Below are positions 46,533-56,320 of a stretch of 64,000 bases of DNA, piece by piece (the stretch's first letter is position 1; each line of letters begins with the position of its first letter). The stretch covers positions 6,618,001 through 6,682,000 of the forward strand of contig NZ_CP016076.1 in assembly GCF_001941625.1 (NCBI RefSeq). The letters are read 5' to 3'. The notes under the pieces were generated by a model. The model saw only the letters and a program-made list of their open reading frames with translations, was not told the origin of the DNA and ran no database searches. A program made the translations under genes and the position numbers. The DNA comes from Actinoalloteichus fjordicus (lineage in GTDB: Bacteria > Actinomycetota > Actinomycetes > Mycobacteriales > Pseudonocardiaceae).

Positions 46533-47552
46533 CTAACCAATCTGCACGTCGACGACGTCGACGTCACTGTCATCGGCGGCATCCACCGAGCTGCGCATGG
46601 TGACCAGCGAACCGGACACACCTTGATCGAGCAGTTCGGCGCGGACCGCCTCCGCGCGGGCTCCGGCGAGATCGGCCTCGCCGTCTGCCGCGCGGCCGTG
46701 AAGGATCACCGGCATGCCGGGCGCCACCCGCAACAGCCCCACGAGCTGTCGAAGCACCTCGGTTCCGGACGTGGTCAACCGGGCCGAGCCCGCCGCGAAG
46801 CGGAGGCCGCCACCGTCGGCGAGCATCGTGCTGACGGTCTCCTGGAAGGCCTCCGCGCCGAAGGTGGCGGTCTCACCGAGCCGGGCCTGCCAGGTGCGGT
46901 CCTCCAGCCGGATCTCCGCAGGCAGCACCGCACGCACCGAGGTGCGGAGTTCGATCGCGGTCTGCTCGTCGATCACCGGACCGGTGAGCATCAAGGTGTC
47001 GGACCACCAGTACATGCTCACCGTCGCCGCGGTCCGTTCCGGCACCTCGGCCAGCACCTCGGCGATGAGAGCCGGGTCGGCGGGCAGCGCGGAGCCGTCG
47101 ACGACCAGTACGGCGTCGACCACCTCTCGGCCGTCCCGCCGGTCGCGGATCTCGTCGAGAAGCCGCCGGGCGGCCTGCTCGTCGGGAGCGATGCCCGACA
47201 CCGCGAGCTGCCTGCCTCGGGGGATCACCGACAGGCCGCCGCCCGCAGCGCCGTCGGCGACGGCGGACACGGCACGAACGCCTGCGACCTCTTCGATCTT
47301 CTCTCGTGCCTCGGCCCGCCTGCCCGATGGCACGCCGGACACCCGGACGTCCCGACCTCGGACCTCCAGGCCCGTCCAGGAGATCCGAGCCTCGGTCAAG
47401 GCCTCCTCGGATCGTCGGGTCAACGTCTCCTCGATCGCCGCACCCGGCCAGACCATCCCGGCCGTGGACAGCACGGCGGGCACGAGAACCAGCATCGCCA
47501 GCCAGCGCCAGTTCTGTGTCCGCCCCACCTTCGGCAGTTGCCTATGCACCAT
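46533..47552 (-). CDS. OmpA-family BON-domain protein (ArfA-like)
   Basis: A 339-residue envelope protein. A single N-terminal membrane helix (about 16-38, RWLAMLVLVPAVLSTAGMVW) is followed by BON-like repeats (about 45-200: ISWTGLEVRGRDVRVSGV, RQLAVSGIAPDEQAARRLLD) and a C-terminal OmpA-like domain (about 240-335, GLRFAAGSARLTTSGTEVLR then LLRVAPGMPVILHGRAA). This is the architecture of M. tuberculosis OmpATb/ArfA. The BON part is thought to sit at the membrane and the OmpA part to bind peptidoglycan. The ATG at 47552 follows GGAG by 5 nt. A porin role is inferred only. Confidence 0.88.
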   Translation of the reverse strand: MVHRQLPKVGRTQNWRWLAMLVLVPAVLSTAGMVWPGAAIEETLTRRSEEALTEARISWTGLEVRGRDVRVSGVPSGRRAEAREKIEEVAGVRAVSAVADGAAGGGLSVIPRGRQLAVSGIAPDEQAARRLLDEIRDRRDGREVVDAVLVVDGSALPADPALIAEVLAEVPERTAATVSMYWWSDTLMLTGPVIDEQTAIELRTSVRAVLPAEIRLEDRTWQARLGETATFGAEAFQETVSTMLADGGGLRFAAGSARLTTSGTEVLRQLVGLLRVAPGMPVILHGRAADGEADLAGARAEAVRAELLDQGVSGSLVTMRSSVDAADDSDVDVVDVQIG

Positions 47553-48035
47553 CGCACTCCGTCAGTCGGCCCGGCCCTTCCGGCAGACGCGGTCGTCGGC
47601 TGCGCAGCGCGCGGCGAGCGGACCGACGTCGACGTGATCGTTCACCGAAGACACCTACCAGTGTCGGATCGGTCACTGAGGGAAACGCGCCGCGCGCGAG
47701 ACAGGCGTTCCGTGGAGTCCACTCGATCGAGCAGTTCACGTCATCCGAACGGGCGGATCGCTGGAATTCGGTCATCGGGCTGCCGCAGGGAAGAGATTCG
47801 ACGTCCACGGACCGCCCCGCGCGCAAGGCGGACGGCAGGTCGATCCGGTCCGGCCAGGCGGTGGAACGACAGCGGCCGACCCGCGACGAGTCGGGCGGAG
47901 GCCTCGAGTGCGGAGGTCACGCGGCAGCCGCCCAGGGCAGGCCGATCAACCGGGGAACGCTCAGCGCCTGCTCTCGAACACGAGACCCGCCGACCGGCAC
48001 GACGCCGTCGGACGCGGGTGTCGGGACCCGGACGT
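47553..48035. other. Intergenic region, nothing recognised
   Basis: About 480 nt of GC-rich DNA with no convincing gene or strong hairpin. A frame on the minus strand (47542-47826) has no ribosome site and runs into the OmpA-like gene's start. Confidence 0.5.
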
Positions 48036-48272
48036 CTACAGGCGGTAGGCCTCGTCCAACAGGTTCAGATCCCAGCCCTCCTGCTCGCACCAGTCCTCGG
48101 CACCCGCTCTGGACAGCTCGGCCGTCACGGCGGGCAGGATCGCACCGAGCCGAATCCAGCCGTCCGCCGCGAGGACGTAGCCGACGCCGTCGACCGAGAC
48201 CAGCAGTCGTCCCACCGGGAAGGCCATGCTGGACGGGGTACGGAGGAAGGTCACCGAACGTCGGTCGGTCAT
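48036..48272 (-). CDS. Small hypothetical protein
   Basis: A 78-residue protein without recognised domain. It has a Val/Leu-rich middle (FPVGRLLVSVDGVGYVLAAD then GWIRLGAIL) and an acidic C-terminal half (DWCEQEGWDLNLLDEAYRL). The ATG at 48272 has CATGAT 8 nt upstream, a possible leaderless promoter. No signal peptide. Composition is protein-like, so it is probably real; function unknown. Confidence 0.5.
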   Translation of the reverse strand: MTDRRSVTFLRTPSSMAFPVGRLLVSVDGVGYVLAADGWIRLGAILPAVTAELSRAGAEDWCEQEGWDLNLLDEAYRL

Positions 48273-48437
48273 GGTCTCGGATCATGCCCGCAGGACGGGA
48301 GCGCGGCATCTCCTCACCTGCGAACCGATCGGCAGGCACGGGCCGTCGACCGCCCTCGTCCCTGCCGTCCGATCCACCGTGCCGGGTGAGAAATCAGGAT
48401 GCTTCGGCGCGACCCTGTCCGTAACGTCAACTCGGCT

Positions 48438-50654
48438 ATGGGTACCGACCTTCCCCACGTGGGTTCTCGTGTCAGTCCGGAAGCTCAGCCAGCTGAACCG
48501 AGCACCGACGCCGTCCGCACCGTGTTCCGTGCCGACGACGGTCCCGTCGACGCATCCGGTGACCAGAACGCAGGCAGCCTGCCGCGCGGACTCGACGCAA
48601 CCGCAGCCGGGGACACGACGAGACGTCGATCCGCCGTCCGCAGTCTTCTTCGGCTGCTGCCGTACGTTCGGCCGGTTCGGCTCCCGCTGATCGCGGCGGG
48701 CATCAGTGCCCTGCTGGCCACGCTGGCCGGACTGGCGATACCCCTGGTCGTCCAACGGATCATTGACGGGCCGATCGCGGAGTCGGACCGGTCGGGGCTG
48801 CTGTGGATGGTGGGGCTGGTCGTGCTGCTCGGCTGCGCCGAGGCCGTCCTGATCTTCCTTCGTCGCAGGCTGATCTCGGGTCCGACGACCGGTATCGAGG
48901 CGACGATGCGGCATGACCTCTACCACCATCTCCAACGCCTGCCCGCGTCGTTCCATGATCAATGGTCCTCCGGCCAGCTCCTGTCCAGGGCCATCAACGA
49001 CCTGGCGCAGGTGCGGCGGTTCCTCGCCTTCATCGCGATCTTCCTGGTGGTCAATACCATCACGATCATCGTGGGACTCGGCGTCCTGTTCTACCTGGCG
49101 CCCTTCTTCGGGATCGTCCTGCTGGTGGCGGGCATTCCGGTCGCCGTGCTGTGCGCCCGCTACGAGGCGCAGTACAGCGTCAGCTCACGACGCTCCCAGG
49201 ATCAGACCGGCGACCTGGCCACCACCATCGAGGAGTCGGTGCTAGGCGTCCGGGTGCTCAAGGCGTTCGGCCGGGGCAGGCACCTCGGCAGGAAGTTCGC
49301 CGAACAGGCTCGGGCGCTGCGGACGACCGAGATGCGCAAGGTCGGCATCATGGGCAGGTTGTGGCTCGTGGTGATCGCGCTGCCCGAGACGGGAATCGCG
49401 GTCATGATCGCTCTCGGCGGTCTCGCCGTCGCGGACGGATCGCTGACGCTCGGGGCGCTGGTCGCGGGCATCACCACGGCCACCGTCCTGCGGTGGCCGA
49501 TCGAGTCGATGGGCTGGCTGCTCACCGAGACGAGCCAGACCGCCACCGCCTCGGACCGCTACTGGGAGGTCCGGGACGCCGTCCGCACCGTCGACGAGCC
49601 CTCCCGTCCCGTCGCACTGCCCGCCGACGCACGTGGCGAGCTCCGCTTCGAGAACGTCAGTTTCGCCTACGCGGCCGAGGCCGCAGGGCCCGGCCGGTCC
49701 GCCCCGGACGGCCACGACGGCGCGGCGAGGACGAGGCAGACCGCCGCGCCGACGACCGTGCTGCGCGACGTCGACCTCGTGGTCCGTCCCGGCGAGACAC
49801 TGGCGCTGGTCGGCACCACCGGCTCTGGCAAGACGACGCTGACCGCACTGCCCTCCCGGCTCTACGACGTGACCGGCGGCCGGGTCACGCTCGACGGCGT
49901 GGACGTGCGTGACCTGCCGTTGGAGCTGCTGCGCACCCGGGTGGCCACCGCCTTCGAGGACCCGGTGCTGTTCTCGATGAGTGTCCGGGAGAACGTCGCA
50001 TTGGGTGCTCCGCAGGCGAGCGACGAGGACATCGTGGCGGCGCTGCGAGTGGCGCACGCACTCGAGTTCGTCGGGGCCCTGCCGTGGGGTCTGGACACCA
50101 GGATCGGCGAGGAGGGCCTGTCGCTCTCCGGCGGTCAGCGGCAACGACTGGCGCTGGCCCGTGCCGTGGTGGGCAGACCGTCGGTGCTGGTGATGGACGA
50201 TCCGCTCTCCGCATTGGACGTGCACACCGAGGCAGAGGTCGAGGCCGCGCTCCGACAGGTGCTGCGAGACGTGACGGCGCTGGTCGTCGCGCACCGACCG
50301 AGCACGGTGGCCCTGGCCGACCGGGTGGCGCTGCTCGTCGACGGCCGGATCGGGGCGGTGGGCACTCATCAGGAGCTGCTCGCCACCAGTGCCGAGTACC
50401 GCAGGATGCTGTCCACGCTCGATGAGGAGGTCGTCGCGGCGACGGCCACCGATCCCGCGCCTGCTGCGGACGTCGACAGCCTGAACGCCGGTCGAGGTGC
50501 CTGCCCCGACGAGACGTCCCCGGCCGACGCCGTGGAGTCCGAGGCGGCAAGTCCGCAGGAGATCGTCCGCGCCGAGACGCACCGGCCGACCGATGGGCGC
50601 GATCGGGTACGCAGCGGGCAGGCCCCGACGAACGAGGAGATGCAGGCGCGATGA
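48438..50654 (+). CDS. ABC exporter half-transporter (degenerate Walker B)
   Basis: A 738-residue fused membrane and ATPase subunit. After a long N-terminal region come six membrane helices (about 75-360). The nucleotide-binding domain has Walker A LVGTTGSGKTT, signature LSLSGGQRQRLALARA and Walker B VLVMDDPLSALD. The Walker B Glu is replaced by Asp, so this half probably binds but does not hydrolyse ATP efficiently. A 50-residue insert (AAGPGRSAPDGHDGAARTRQ) splits the domain start. A long acidic C-terminal tail follows. The ATG at 48438 is taken over the open frame start at 48399. It overlaps the second subunit by 4 nt (ATGA) and forms a heterodimer with it. Confidence 0.93.
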   Translation: MGTDLPHVGSRVSPEAQPAEPSTDAVRTVFRADDGPVDASGDQNAGSLPRGLDATAAGDTTRRRSAVRSLLRLLPYVRPVRLPLIAAGISALLATLAGLAIPLVVQRIIDGPIAESDRSGLLWMVGLVVLLGCAEAVLIFLRRRLISGPTTGIEATMRHDLYHHLQRLPASFHDQWSSGQLLSRAINDLAQVRRFLAFIAIFLVVNTITIIVGLGVLFYLAPFFGIVLLVAGIPVAVLCARYEAQYSVSSRRSQDQTGDLATTIEESVLGVRVLKAFGRGRHLGRKFAEQARALRTTEMRKVGIMGRLWLVVIALPETGIAVMIALGGLAVADGSLTLGALVAGITTATVLRWPIESMGWLLTETSQTATASDRYWEVRDAVRTVDEPSRPVALPADARGELRFENVSFAYAAEAAGPGRSAPDGHDGAARTRQTAAPTTVLRDVDLVVRPGETLALVGTTGSGKTTLTALPSRLYDVTGGRVTLDGVDVRDLPLELLRTRVATAFEDPVLFSMSVRENVALGAPQASDEDIVAALRVAHALEFVGALPWGLDTRIGEEGLSLSGGQRQRLALARAVVGRPSVLVMDDPLSALDVHTEAEVEAALRQVLRDVTALVVAHRPSTVALADRVALLVDGRIGAVGTHQELLATSAEYRRMLSTLDEEVVAATATDPAPAADVDSLNAGRGACPDETSPADAVESEAASPQEIVRAETHRPTDGRDRVRSGQAPTNEEMQAR

Positions 50655-52516
50655 CCGGCTCGACCGAACAGGGCCGTCCGGACGACCCGGCGGACGACCG
50701 GACGGACGCGGCATGGCGCGGCGTCGCAGCCGAGGACCAGGACGAGCTGAGCAGGAACACGAACCTGCTGCTGGCCGCCAGGTCTCGCAGGCTGCTCGGC
50801 TCGCTGGTCCGCCCGGTCCGAGGCCGGGTGGTGGCCGCCCTGGTTCTGGTGACGCTCAGCAGCCTCAGCTACCTGGCGGGCCCGCTGTTGGTGGCGGGCG
50901 CCATCGACCGAGGCGTCCCGGCCGCACTGGACGGCGACCCCGTCCCGGTTCTGCTGTTCGCGGCGGGCTATGCGGTGACCAACCTGTTGACCGGCCTCTT
51001 CCAGCTCGGCTTCGCGCTGGTGTCCGGCCGGGCGAGCCAGGACCTGCTGCTCGACCTGCGGCAGCGGATCTTCCGGCACGGCCAGCTCCTGTCCGTCTCC
51101 TTCCACGAGAAGTACACCTCCGGTCGGCTGATCTCCCGGATGACCAGCGACCTCGACTCGATGAAGGAGCTGCTGGAGGAGGGCCTGGACAGCCTGTTCA
51201 CCTCATTGCTGAGCATGGTGGGCATCGCGGTGCTGCTGATCTGGCTGGACGCGCCGCTCGCGCTGCTCACCCTGGCCGCGACGGTGCCGCTCGCCATCGT
51301 GGCTCGCTGGTTCCAGCGCCGGTCGCGCCGCTCGTACCGGCTGACCAGGTCCTCGGTGGCCAAGGTGATCGTGCAGTACGTCGAGACGATGAACGGCATC
51401 CGGGCCGTGCAGGCCTACCGTCGGGAACGTCGCAACGACGCGATCATCGACGAGTTCAACCAGGAGTTCCGCGACGCGAACCGACGCGCGCTCAACGTGC
51501 TCGCCGTCTTCACCGGACTCGTGAAGTGGATCGCGCACCTGAGCATCGCCTCGGTGCTCGTGGTCGGCGGCTGGGCGGTGGCGACCGGGAGTCTGGAACT
51601 GGGCATCCTGACGGCGTTCCTGCTCTACATGCGCCGGTACTACGACCCGATGGACCGGTTGGCGATGTTCCTCAACTCCTACATCTCCGCCACGGCGGCG
51701 CTGGAGAAGATCTCCGGAGTGCTGGAGGAGGCTCCCTCGGTCCCCGAGCCTGCCGAGCCGAAGAAGCTGCCCGAGTCGCGGGGGCGGCTGCGTTTCGACC
51801 AGGTGGAGTTCCGCTACAGCGCCGACCTGCCCACGGTGTTGCAGCCGCTCGACCTGGACGTCGCGGCGGGGCAGACCGTGGCGCTGGTCGGGACGACCGG
51901 GGCGGGCAAGTCCACGGTGGCCAAGCTCGTCGCCCGGTTCTACGACCCGAGCGCGGGCTCGGTGCGGCTGGACGGGGTGGATCTCCGGGAGCTGGCCGAG
52001 GCCGACCTCCGACGCTCGGTGGCGATGGTCACCCAGGAGTCCTTCCTGTTCTCGGGCTCGGTGGCCGAGAACATCGCGCTGGGCAGGCCCGGTGCCACCC
52101 GTGCCGAGATCGAGCACGCCGCCGCCACGGTGGGGGCGCACGAGTTCATCGCGGCCCTGCCCGACGGCTACGACACCGACGTTCGCAAGCGGGGCGGCAG
52201 GCTCTCGGCAGGCCAGCGCCAGCTGGTCTCCTTCGCTCGCGCCTTCCTCGCCGACCCCCGGGTCCTGGTGCTCGACGAGGCCACCTCCAGCCTCGACCTG
52301 CCCACCGAGCGCGCGGTGCAGCACGCGCTGGAGACGGTGCTCGCGGGCCGGACAGCGCTGATCATCGCCCACCGACTGTCGACGGTGCTGATCGCCGACC
52401 GGGTGCTGGTGGTGGACGCCGGCCGGGTCGTGGAGGACGGGGCGCCCGAGGAGCTCATCGCGGCCGGGGGTCGGTTCGCGGGTCTGCACCGTGCCTGGCA
52501 GGACTCGCTGGTCTGA
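50651..52516 (+). CDS. ABC exporter half-transporter (canonical ATPase)
   Basis: A 621-residue partner of the preceding gene. Six membrane helices (about 55-340) are followed by a complete nucleotide-binding domain with Walker A LVGTTGAGKST, signature LSAGQRQLVSFARA and Walker B VLVLDEATSSLD with the catalytic Glu. The pair forms a heterodimeric exporter with one active site. The start is an ATG overlapping the upstream stop (ATGA). Related actinobacterial pairs export lipids or drugs; the substrate is unknown. Confidence 0.94.
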   Translation: MTGSTEQGRPDDPADDRTDAAWRGVAAEDQDELSRNTNLLLAARSRRLLGSLVRPVRGRVVAALVLVTLSSLSYLAGPLLVAGAIDRGVPAALDGDPVPVLLFAAGYAVTNLLTGLFQLGFALVSGRASQDLLLDLRQRIFRHGQLLSVSFHEKYTSGRLISRMTSDLDSMKELLEEGLDSLFTSLLSMVGIAVLLIWLDAPLALLTLAATVPLAIVARWFQRRSRRSYRLTRSSVAKVIVQYVETMNGIRAVQAYRRERRNDAIIDEFNQEFRDANRRALNVLAVFTGLVKWIAHLSIASVLVVGGWAVATGSLELGILTAFLLYMRRYYDPMDRLAMFLNSYISATAALEKISGVLEEAPSVPEPAEPKKLPESRGRLRFDQVEFRYSADLPTVLQPLDLDVAAGQTVALVGTTGAGKSTVAKLVARFYDPSAGSVRLDGVDLRELAEADLRRSVAMVTQESFLFSGSVAENIALGRPGATRAEIEHAAATVGAHEFIAALPDGYDTDVRKRGGRLSAGQRQLVSFARAFLADPRVLVLDEATSSLDLPTERAVQHALETVLAGRTALIIAHRLSTVLIADRVLVVDAGRVVEDGAPEELIAAGGRFAGLHRAWQDSLV

Positions 52517-52975
52517 TCTCGATCAACCCGATCAGCCGACCGGTGCCTGCGACGGGGCGCGGACACCGGGTCGATTCGACAAGGCGGTTCAACACGGCGA
52601 GTCGACACGGCGGGCCTCGACGGCGATCGGCGGCCGCCGCGCGCCCCGCCCGGCGGTGCCAACCGCCGCGGCCGGCGTCGGGTGTCGAGCCGGACGACGA
52701 CCCGACGGCCACGGGCGGACGCGCGGCGCAGCGGCAGTCGCCTGTCTGCTTCATGCCGGACCTGCCTGCCCGCCTGCCCGCCTGCCTGCCCGATGATCAG
52801 CGGTCCGGCGGGTCCGCCCCGTCCGTCGCTCCGCCCGTCCGCCCCGATCGCTCCGCACCGAGGCGGCGGTGCTCGACGTGGGCAGGCCTGCTGCCGTCGT
52901 CCACCGCAGGCGAGTGCCCCGGCCTGCGACGACGGCGGCCCGGCTCCACGGCCTGATCCGCCGTCGCCGCCATGT
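52517..52975. other. Intergenic region with CCTG-rich stretch
   Basis: About 460 nt between convergent genes. It holds a simple repeat of CCTGCC-type units (52761-52792) and no gene seen. Confidence 0.5.
52761..52792. repeat. Simple CCTGCC/CCCG-type repeat
   Basis: Runs of CCTG and CCCG four-base units over about 32 nt in non-coding DNA. Minor; may vary between strains. Confidence 0.6.
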
Positions 52976-53596
52976 TCAGCCGAGGGCCGCAAGAGCGGCG
53001 ATGAGCAGACCCGTCCAGGACAACAGCACACCGGCCGCCGCGCCGTAGACGATCCAGCGCCAGACCGGCGTCCGGCGCAGCAGCCACATCGCGGGCACCA
53101 GTCCGCCGACGACCACGAGGTTCACCCCGGCCGCGAACAACGCGGCGGTCTCCGCCCAGCCCACCGAGACGGTCGTCAGCGTGATGGTCACGATGATCGC
53201 GACGACTGCGCTCACCGTGAGCCCGGTGGCCCAGGGCGTCGACTCGCCGCAGGCAGACCGTCCTCTGGCCTGCCGGGCGAGGGAGTCGGCACGCTTGTCC
53301 GGGGGCCTGATCCGCACCTGAACCTCCCGGATCGGATCGAGATAGACGACATCGCTGTCCGTGACCGTGGCGAGCAGCCCGGCGAGACGTCTGCCGCGAT
53401 CGGAGACCGCCGATCCGAGCGTGCCCTCCGCCGCCTCGGTGTCGGCGACGCTCTCGGCGACCGCAGCCCACTCGGTCAGCGCGGCACGCAGACCTGGGGG
53501 CAGTGCACTGAGATCGGGCGGGCAGCGCTCCTCCTCGCCTGCCGAGGCAGGCCTGCGGCTCAGTACCGGACGTCCGGTTCGAACCCGCAGCTCCAC
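52976..53596 (-). CDS. DUF2537-type membrane protein
   Basis: A 206-residue protein resembling DUF2537. It opens MELRVRTGRPVLSRR with a soluble part (about 1-115, including YLDPIREVQVRIRP), then three to four membrane helices (about 125-200). The start is GTG at 53596, with AAGGGGA upstream. In M. tuberculosis, Rv0882 (DUF2537) lies beside Rv0881 (SpoU methyltransferase), and a similar pair is found here. Function unknown. Confidence 0.8.
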   Translation of the reverse strand: MELRVRTGRPVLSRRPASAGEEERCPPDLSALPPGLRAALTEWAAVAESVADTEAAEGTLGSAVSDRGRRLAGLLATVTDSDVVYLDPIREVQVRIRPPDKRADSLARQARGRSACGESTPWATGLTVSAVVAIIVTITLTTVSVGWAETAALFAAGVNLVVVGGLVPAMWLLRRTPVWRWIVYGAAAGVLLSWTGLLIAALAALG

Positions 53597-53762
53597 GACG
53601 ACCGTCCCCTTCCTGGGCGGCGTTCCCTCTTGCTCTCACGGTGACAGCCCGGCGACGCCGGGACCACCCGGCGCGCTCCTCACGACCACGACGCGTGGTG
53701 CTGACGCGGCCGTCGTCTTCTCGACGATGACCGCGAGGTGCGCGCAGGCGGCGACGGCCGCG

Positions 53763-54594
53763 TCAGCGGCTGCGATACTCGGCAGGCTCGGGGAACACAC
53801 CGAGATGGTGGAAGGCGATGGCCGCTGCCGTGGCCACGTTGAGCGAGTCGACGCCGACCGCCATCGGGATGCGCACCCGCAGGTCGGCCCAGTCCATCGC
53901 CTCGGCGGTGAGCCCCGGCCCCTCCGAGCCCAACAGCACCGCGCCCTGTCCGCTGGCCAGCTCGAAGTGGGAGAGCGGAAGGGCGGAGGCGTCCGGCGTC
54001 AGCGCCGCGACGCGGAAACCCGCCTCCCGCAGCGCACCGAGGCCGTCCGGCCAGGGACGCAGCTCGGCGAACGGCACTCGCAGGACATGGCCCATCGACA
54101 CCCGGACGCTGCGGCGGTAAAGCGGATCGGCACAGCCGCCGCCGAGAAGCACGCCGTCGATCCCGAGGGCGGCGGCGTTGCGGAAGAGCGCGCCGAGGTT
54201 CTCGTGATCGCCGATCCCCTCCAGCACCGCGAGCGTTCTCGCCGTGCTCAGCAGTTCCTCCGCGCTGGGCCGCGGCGCCCGATCGGCCACCGCCAGCACT
54301 CCCCGGTTGAGATGGAAGCCCACGATGCTCGCCATGACCTCGGCCGAGGTCACGAAGGCGGGGATGTCGAGATCCGCCAGGATCCGGCATCAGATCGGCG
54401 ACGCGACGTTCCACGCCCAGCAGCGCCCGTACCGGATATCCGGACTCCAGCAGTCTGCGGACGACCACGGTGCCCTCCGCGATCACCAGACCTCGGCCGC
54501 CGGGGCGGTCGGGTCGTCGATCAGCGGCGGAGAGATCGCGGAAGTCGTCCACCTCCGCGTCGTCGGGGTCTGAGATCAGGGTCCAGTGCGCCAC
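53763..54594 (-). pseudogene. SpoU/TrmH-family RNA methyltransferase, frameshifted
   Basis: The usual gene encodes a 2'-O-methyltransferase with a SPOUT knot. The N-terminal part (VAHWTLISDPDDAEVDDFRD, GLVIAEGTVVVRRLLESGYP, VRALLGVERRVADLM) is in one frame from GTG 54594. The catalytic part (TSAEVMASIVGFHLNRGVL, VLEGIGDHENLGALFRNAAA, LLGSEGPGLTAEAM, VDSLNVATAAAIAFHHLG) is in another frame, from about 54380 to the stop at 53763. Near GGATCCGG (54380-54387) one base too many joins them; dropping one G restores a continuous reading. It may be a true mutation, a sequencing error or a programmed shift. Leaderless-type GAGACT lies 6 nt before the GTG. Confidence 0.8.
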
Positions 54595-54780
54595 ACAGGC
54601 AGTCTCGCATCGACGGACGTCGGCGGTGGCGAAAGGCACTTTCCCGCGCAGATCCCATGACCTGCCTCGTGTACGCAGCGTTAAACACTTGTGACACCGG
54701 GCACCGTTTTGGCCGCTGCCCTGGTGGTTACTCCCTGTGTCACGGTGAGCATCCGCTACCGCGCCCAGCAGGGAGGCACC

Positions 54781-56277
54781 ATGGGGAATGATCCGGCCGC
54801 CCGGTCGTTCAGTCCCGAAGACCGCCAACGATTCAGAGACAAGGTGCAGCGCTGTCTGGACGCGCTGGCGAGGATGCTCGCGGAGAGGAGCTTTTCGCCG
54901 GAGCGAGAGCACATCGGGCTGGAGATCGAGCTGAATCTGATCGATGGACAGGGCGTGCCCGCGATGGCCAACGCCGAGGTGCTGAATCAGATCGACGATC
55001 CCTCGTTTCAGACGGAGCTCGGCCAGCACAACATCGAGATCAACGTCCGACCGCACCCGCTGCGCGGCGACGAGGCGCTTCTCCTCGAGGACGAACTGCG
55101 CGCGTCACTGGACAGCGCGGAGGTTCGGGCGCGGACCGTCGGCACCGGCCTGGTGATGATCGGGATTCTGCCGACGTTACGCGGCGAGCACTTCGATCCG
55201 CACTGGCTGTCGGAGAACGATCGGTACGCGGTACTCAACCACGAGATCTTCTCCTCGCGCGGCGAGGAGATCATGCTGAACATCGAGGGGGTGTCGCTGT
55301 CGGGGCAGGAGCAGGAACGGCTCCACAGCTATGCCGACTCGATCCTCCCGGAGTCGGCGTGCACCTCCGTCCAGCTTCATCTCCAGGTCACTCCCGAGGA
55401 CTTCGCCGATCACTGGAACGCAGCACAGTGCCTGGCAGGCGTCCAGGTCGCCACGGCGGCGAACTCGCCGTTCCTGCTCGATCGGGCGCTCTGGCATGAG
55501 ACCCGCGTCCCGCTGTTCCAGCAGGCCACCGACACTCGCCCCCAGGAACTGAAGAATCAGGGCGTCCGGCCGAGGGTCTGGTTCGGCGAACGCTGGGTCA
55601 CGTCGATCTTCGACCTGTTCGAGGAGAACGCCCGGTACTTCCCCGCGTTGATGCCCGAGACCGACGACGAAGACCCCCTGGCGGCCCTGCGGGCGGGGCG
55701 CGCTCCCCGGCTCTCGGAGCTGCGGCTGCACAACGGCACGGTGTGGCGCTGGAACCGGCCGGTATACGACGTCGTGGACGGGCAGCCGCACCTGCGGGTG
55801 GAGAACCGCGTGCTCCCCGCAGGCCCCACGGTGATCGACACCATGGCGAACGCGGCGTTCTTCTACGGCGCGCAACGTGCGCTGGCGGATCAGGAGCGTC
55901 CGCTGTGGAGTCAGATGTCCTTCCACGCAGCCGAGGAGAACCTGTACTCCGGGGCGCGACACGGGATGGACGCTCAGCTCTTCTGGCCTGGTCAGGGCTG
56001 GACGCCGCCGCACGAGCTCGTGCTGCGCACCCTGCTGCCCATGGCACACGACGGACTCGCCCGGTGCGGAGTGTCCGACGCGGCGCGCGAGCGCTACCTC
56101 GCCGTCATCGAGCAGCGCTGCCTCACCCGACAGACCGGGTCGAGCTGGCAGCGCAGCAGGGTCGCGACCTTCGAGGAGCGGGGTGCGAACCGGCGGGAGG
56201 CCCTGCTGGCCATGCTGCGGGAGTACGTCGAGCTGATGCACCACGGTGATCCGGTGCACACCTGGCCGACGGATTGA
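54781..56277 (+). CDS. Glutamate-cysteine ligase-like (GCS2 family) protein
   Basis: A 498-residue cytosolic ligase of the carboxylate-amine ligase (GCS2) family, which form peptide-type bonds with ATP. Motifs include the acidic metal-binding EHIGLEIELNLIDGQGVPAM at about 42-61, the NIEINVRPHPL segment and ACTSVQLHLQVTPEDFADHW. The C-terminus has ELRLHNGTVWRWNRPVYDVV and LRVENRVLPAGPTVIDTMAN. It may make gamma-glutamylcysteine or a related product; the substrate is not certain. The ATG at 54781 follows GGAGG by 5 nt and is preferred over the upstream open frame (54691). A terminator follows. Confidence 0.88.
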   Translation: MGNDPAARSFSPEDRQRFRDKVQRCLDALARMLAERSFSPEREHIGLEIELNLIDGQGVPAMANAEVLNQIDDPSFQTELGQHNIEINVRPHPLRGDEALLLEDELRASLDSAEVRARTVGTGLVMIGILPTLRGEHFDPHWLSENDRYAVLNHEIFSSRGEEIMLNIEGVSLSGQEQERLHSYADSILPESACTSVQLHLQVTPEDFADHWNAAQCLAGVQVATAANSPFLLDRALWHETRVPLFQQATDTRPQELKNQGVRPRVWFGERWVTSIFDLFEENARYFPALMPETDDEDPLAALRAGRAPRLSELRLHNGTVWRWNRPVYDVVDGQPHLRVENRVLPAGPTVIDTMANAAFFYGAQRALADQERPLWSQMSFHAAEENLYSGARHGMDAQLFWPGQGWTPPHELVLRTLLPMAHDGLARCGVSDAARERYLAVIEQRCLTRQTGSSWQRSRVATFEERGANRREALLAMLREYVELMHHGDPVHTWPTD

Positions 56278-56320
56278 GCGCTTTCGTCGTCTCGACCGGA
56301 TCGTCGAGGTGTTGGAGATG

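Noticed and set aside
47542-47826. Open frame on the minus strand upstream of the OmpA-like gene
   Set aside because: No ribosome site; it overlaps the start of a better gene and its composition is not protein-like.
53576-53585. GGTTCGAACC, resembling a tRNA T-loop
   Set aside because: It lies in the coding start of the DUF2537 gene and no cloverleaf can be formed around it.
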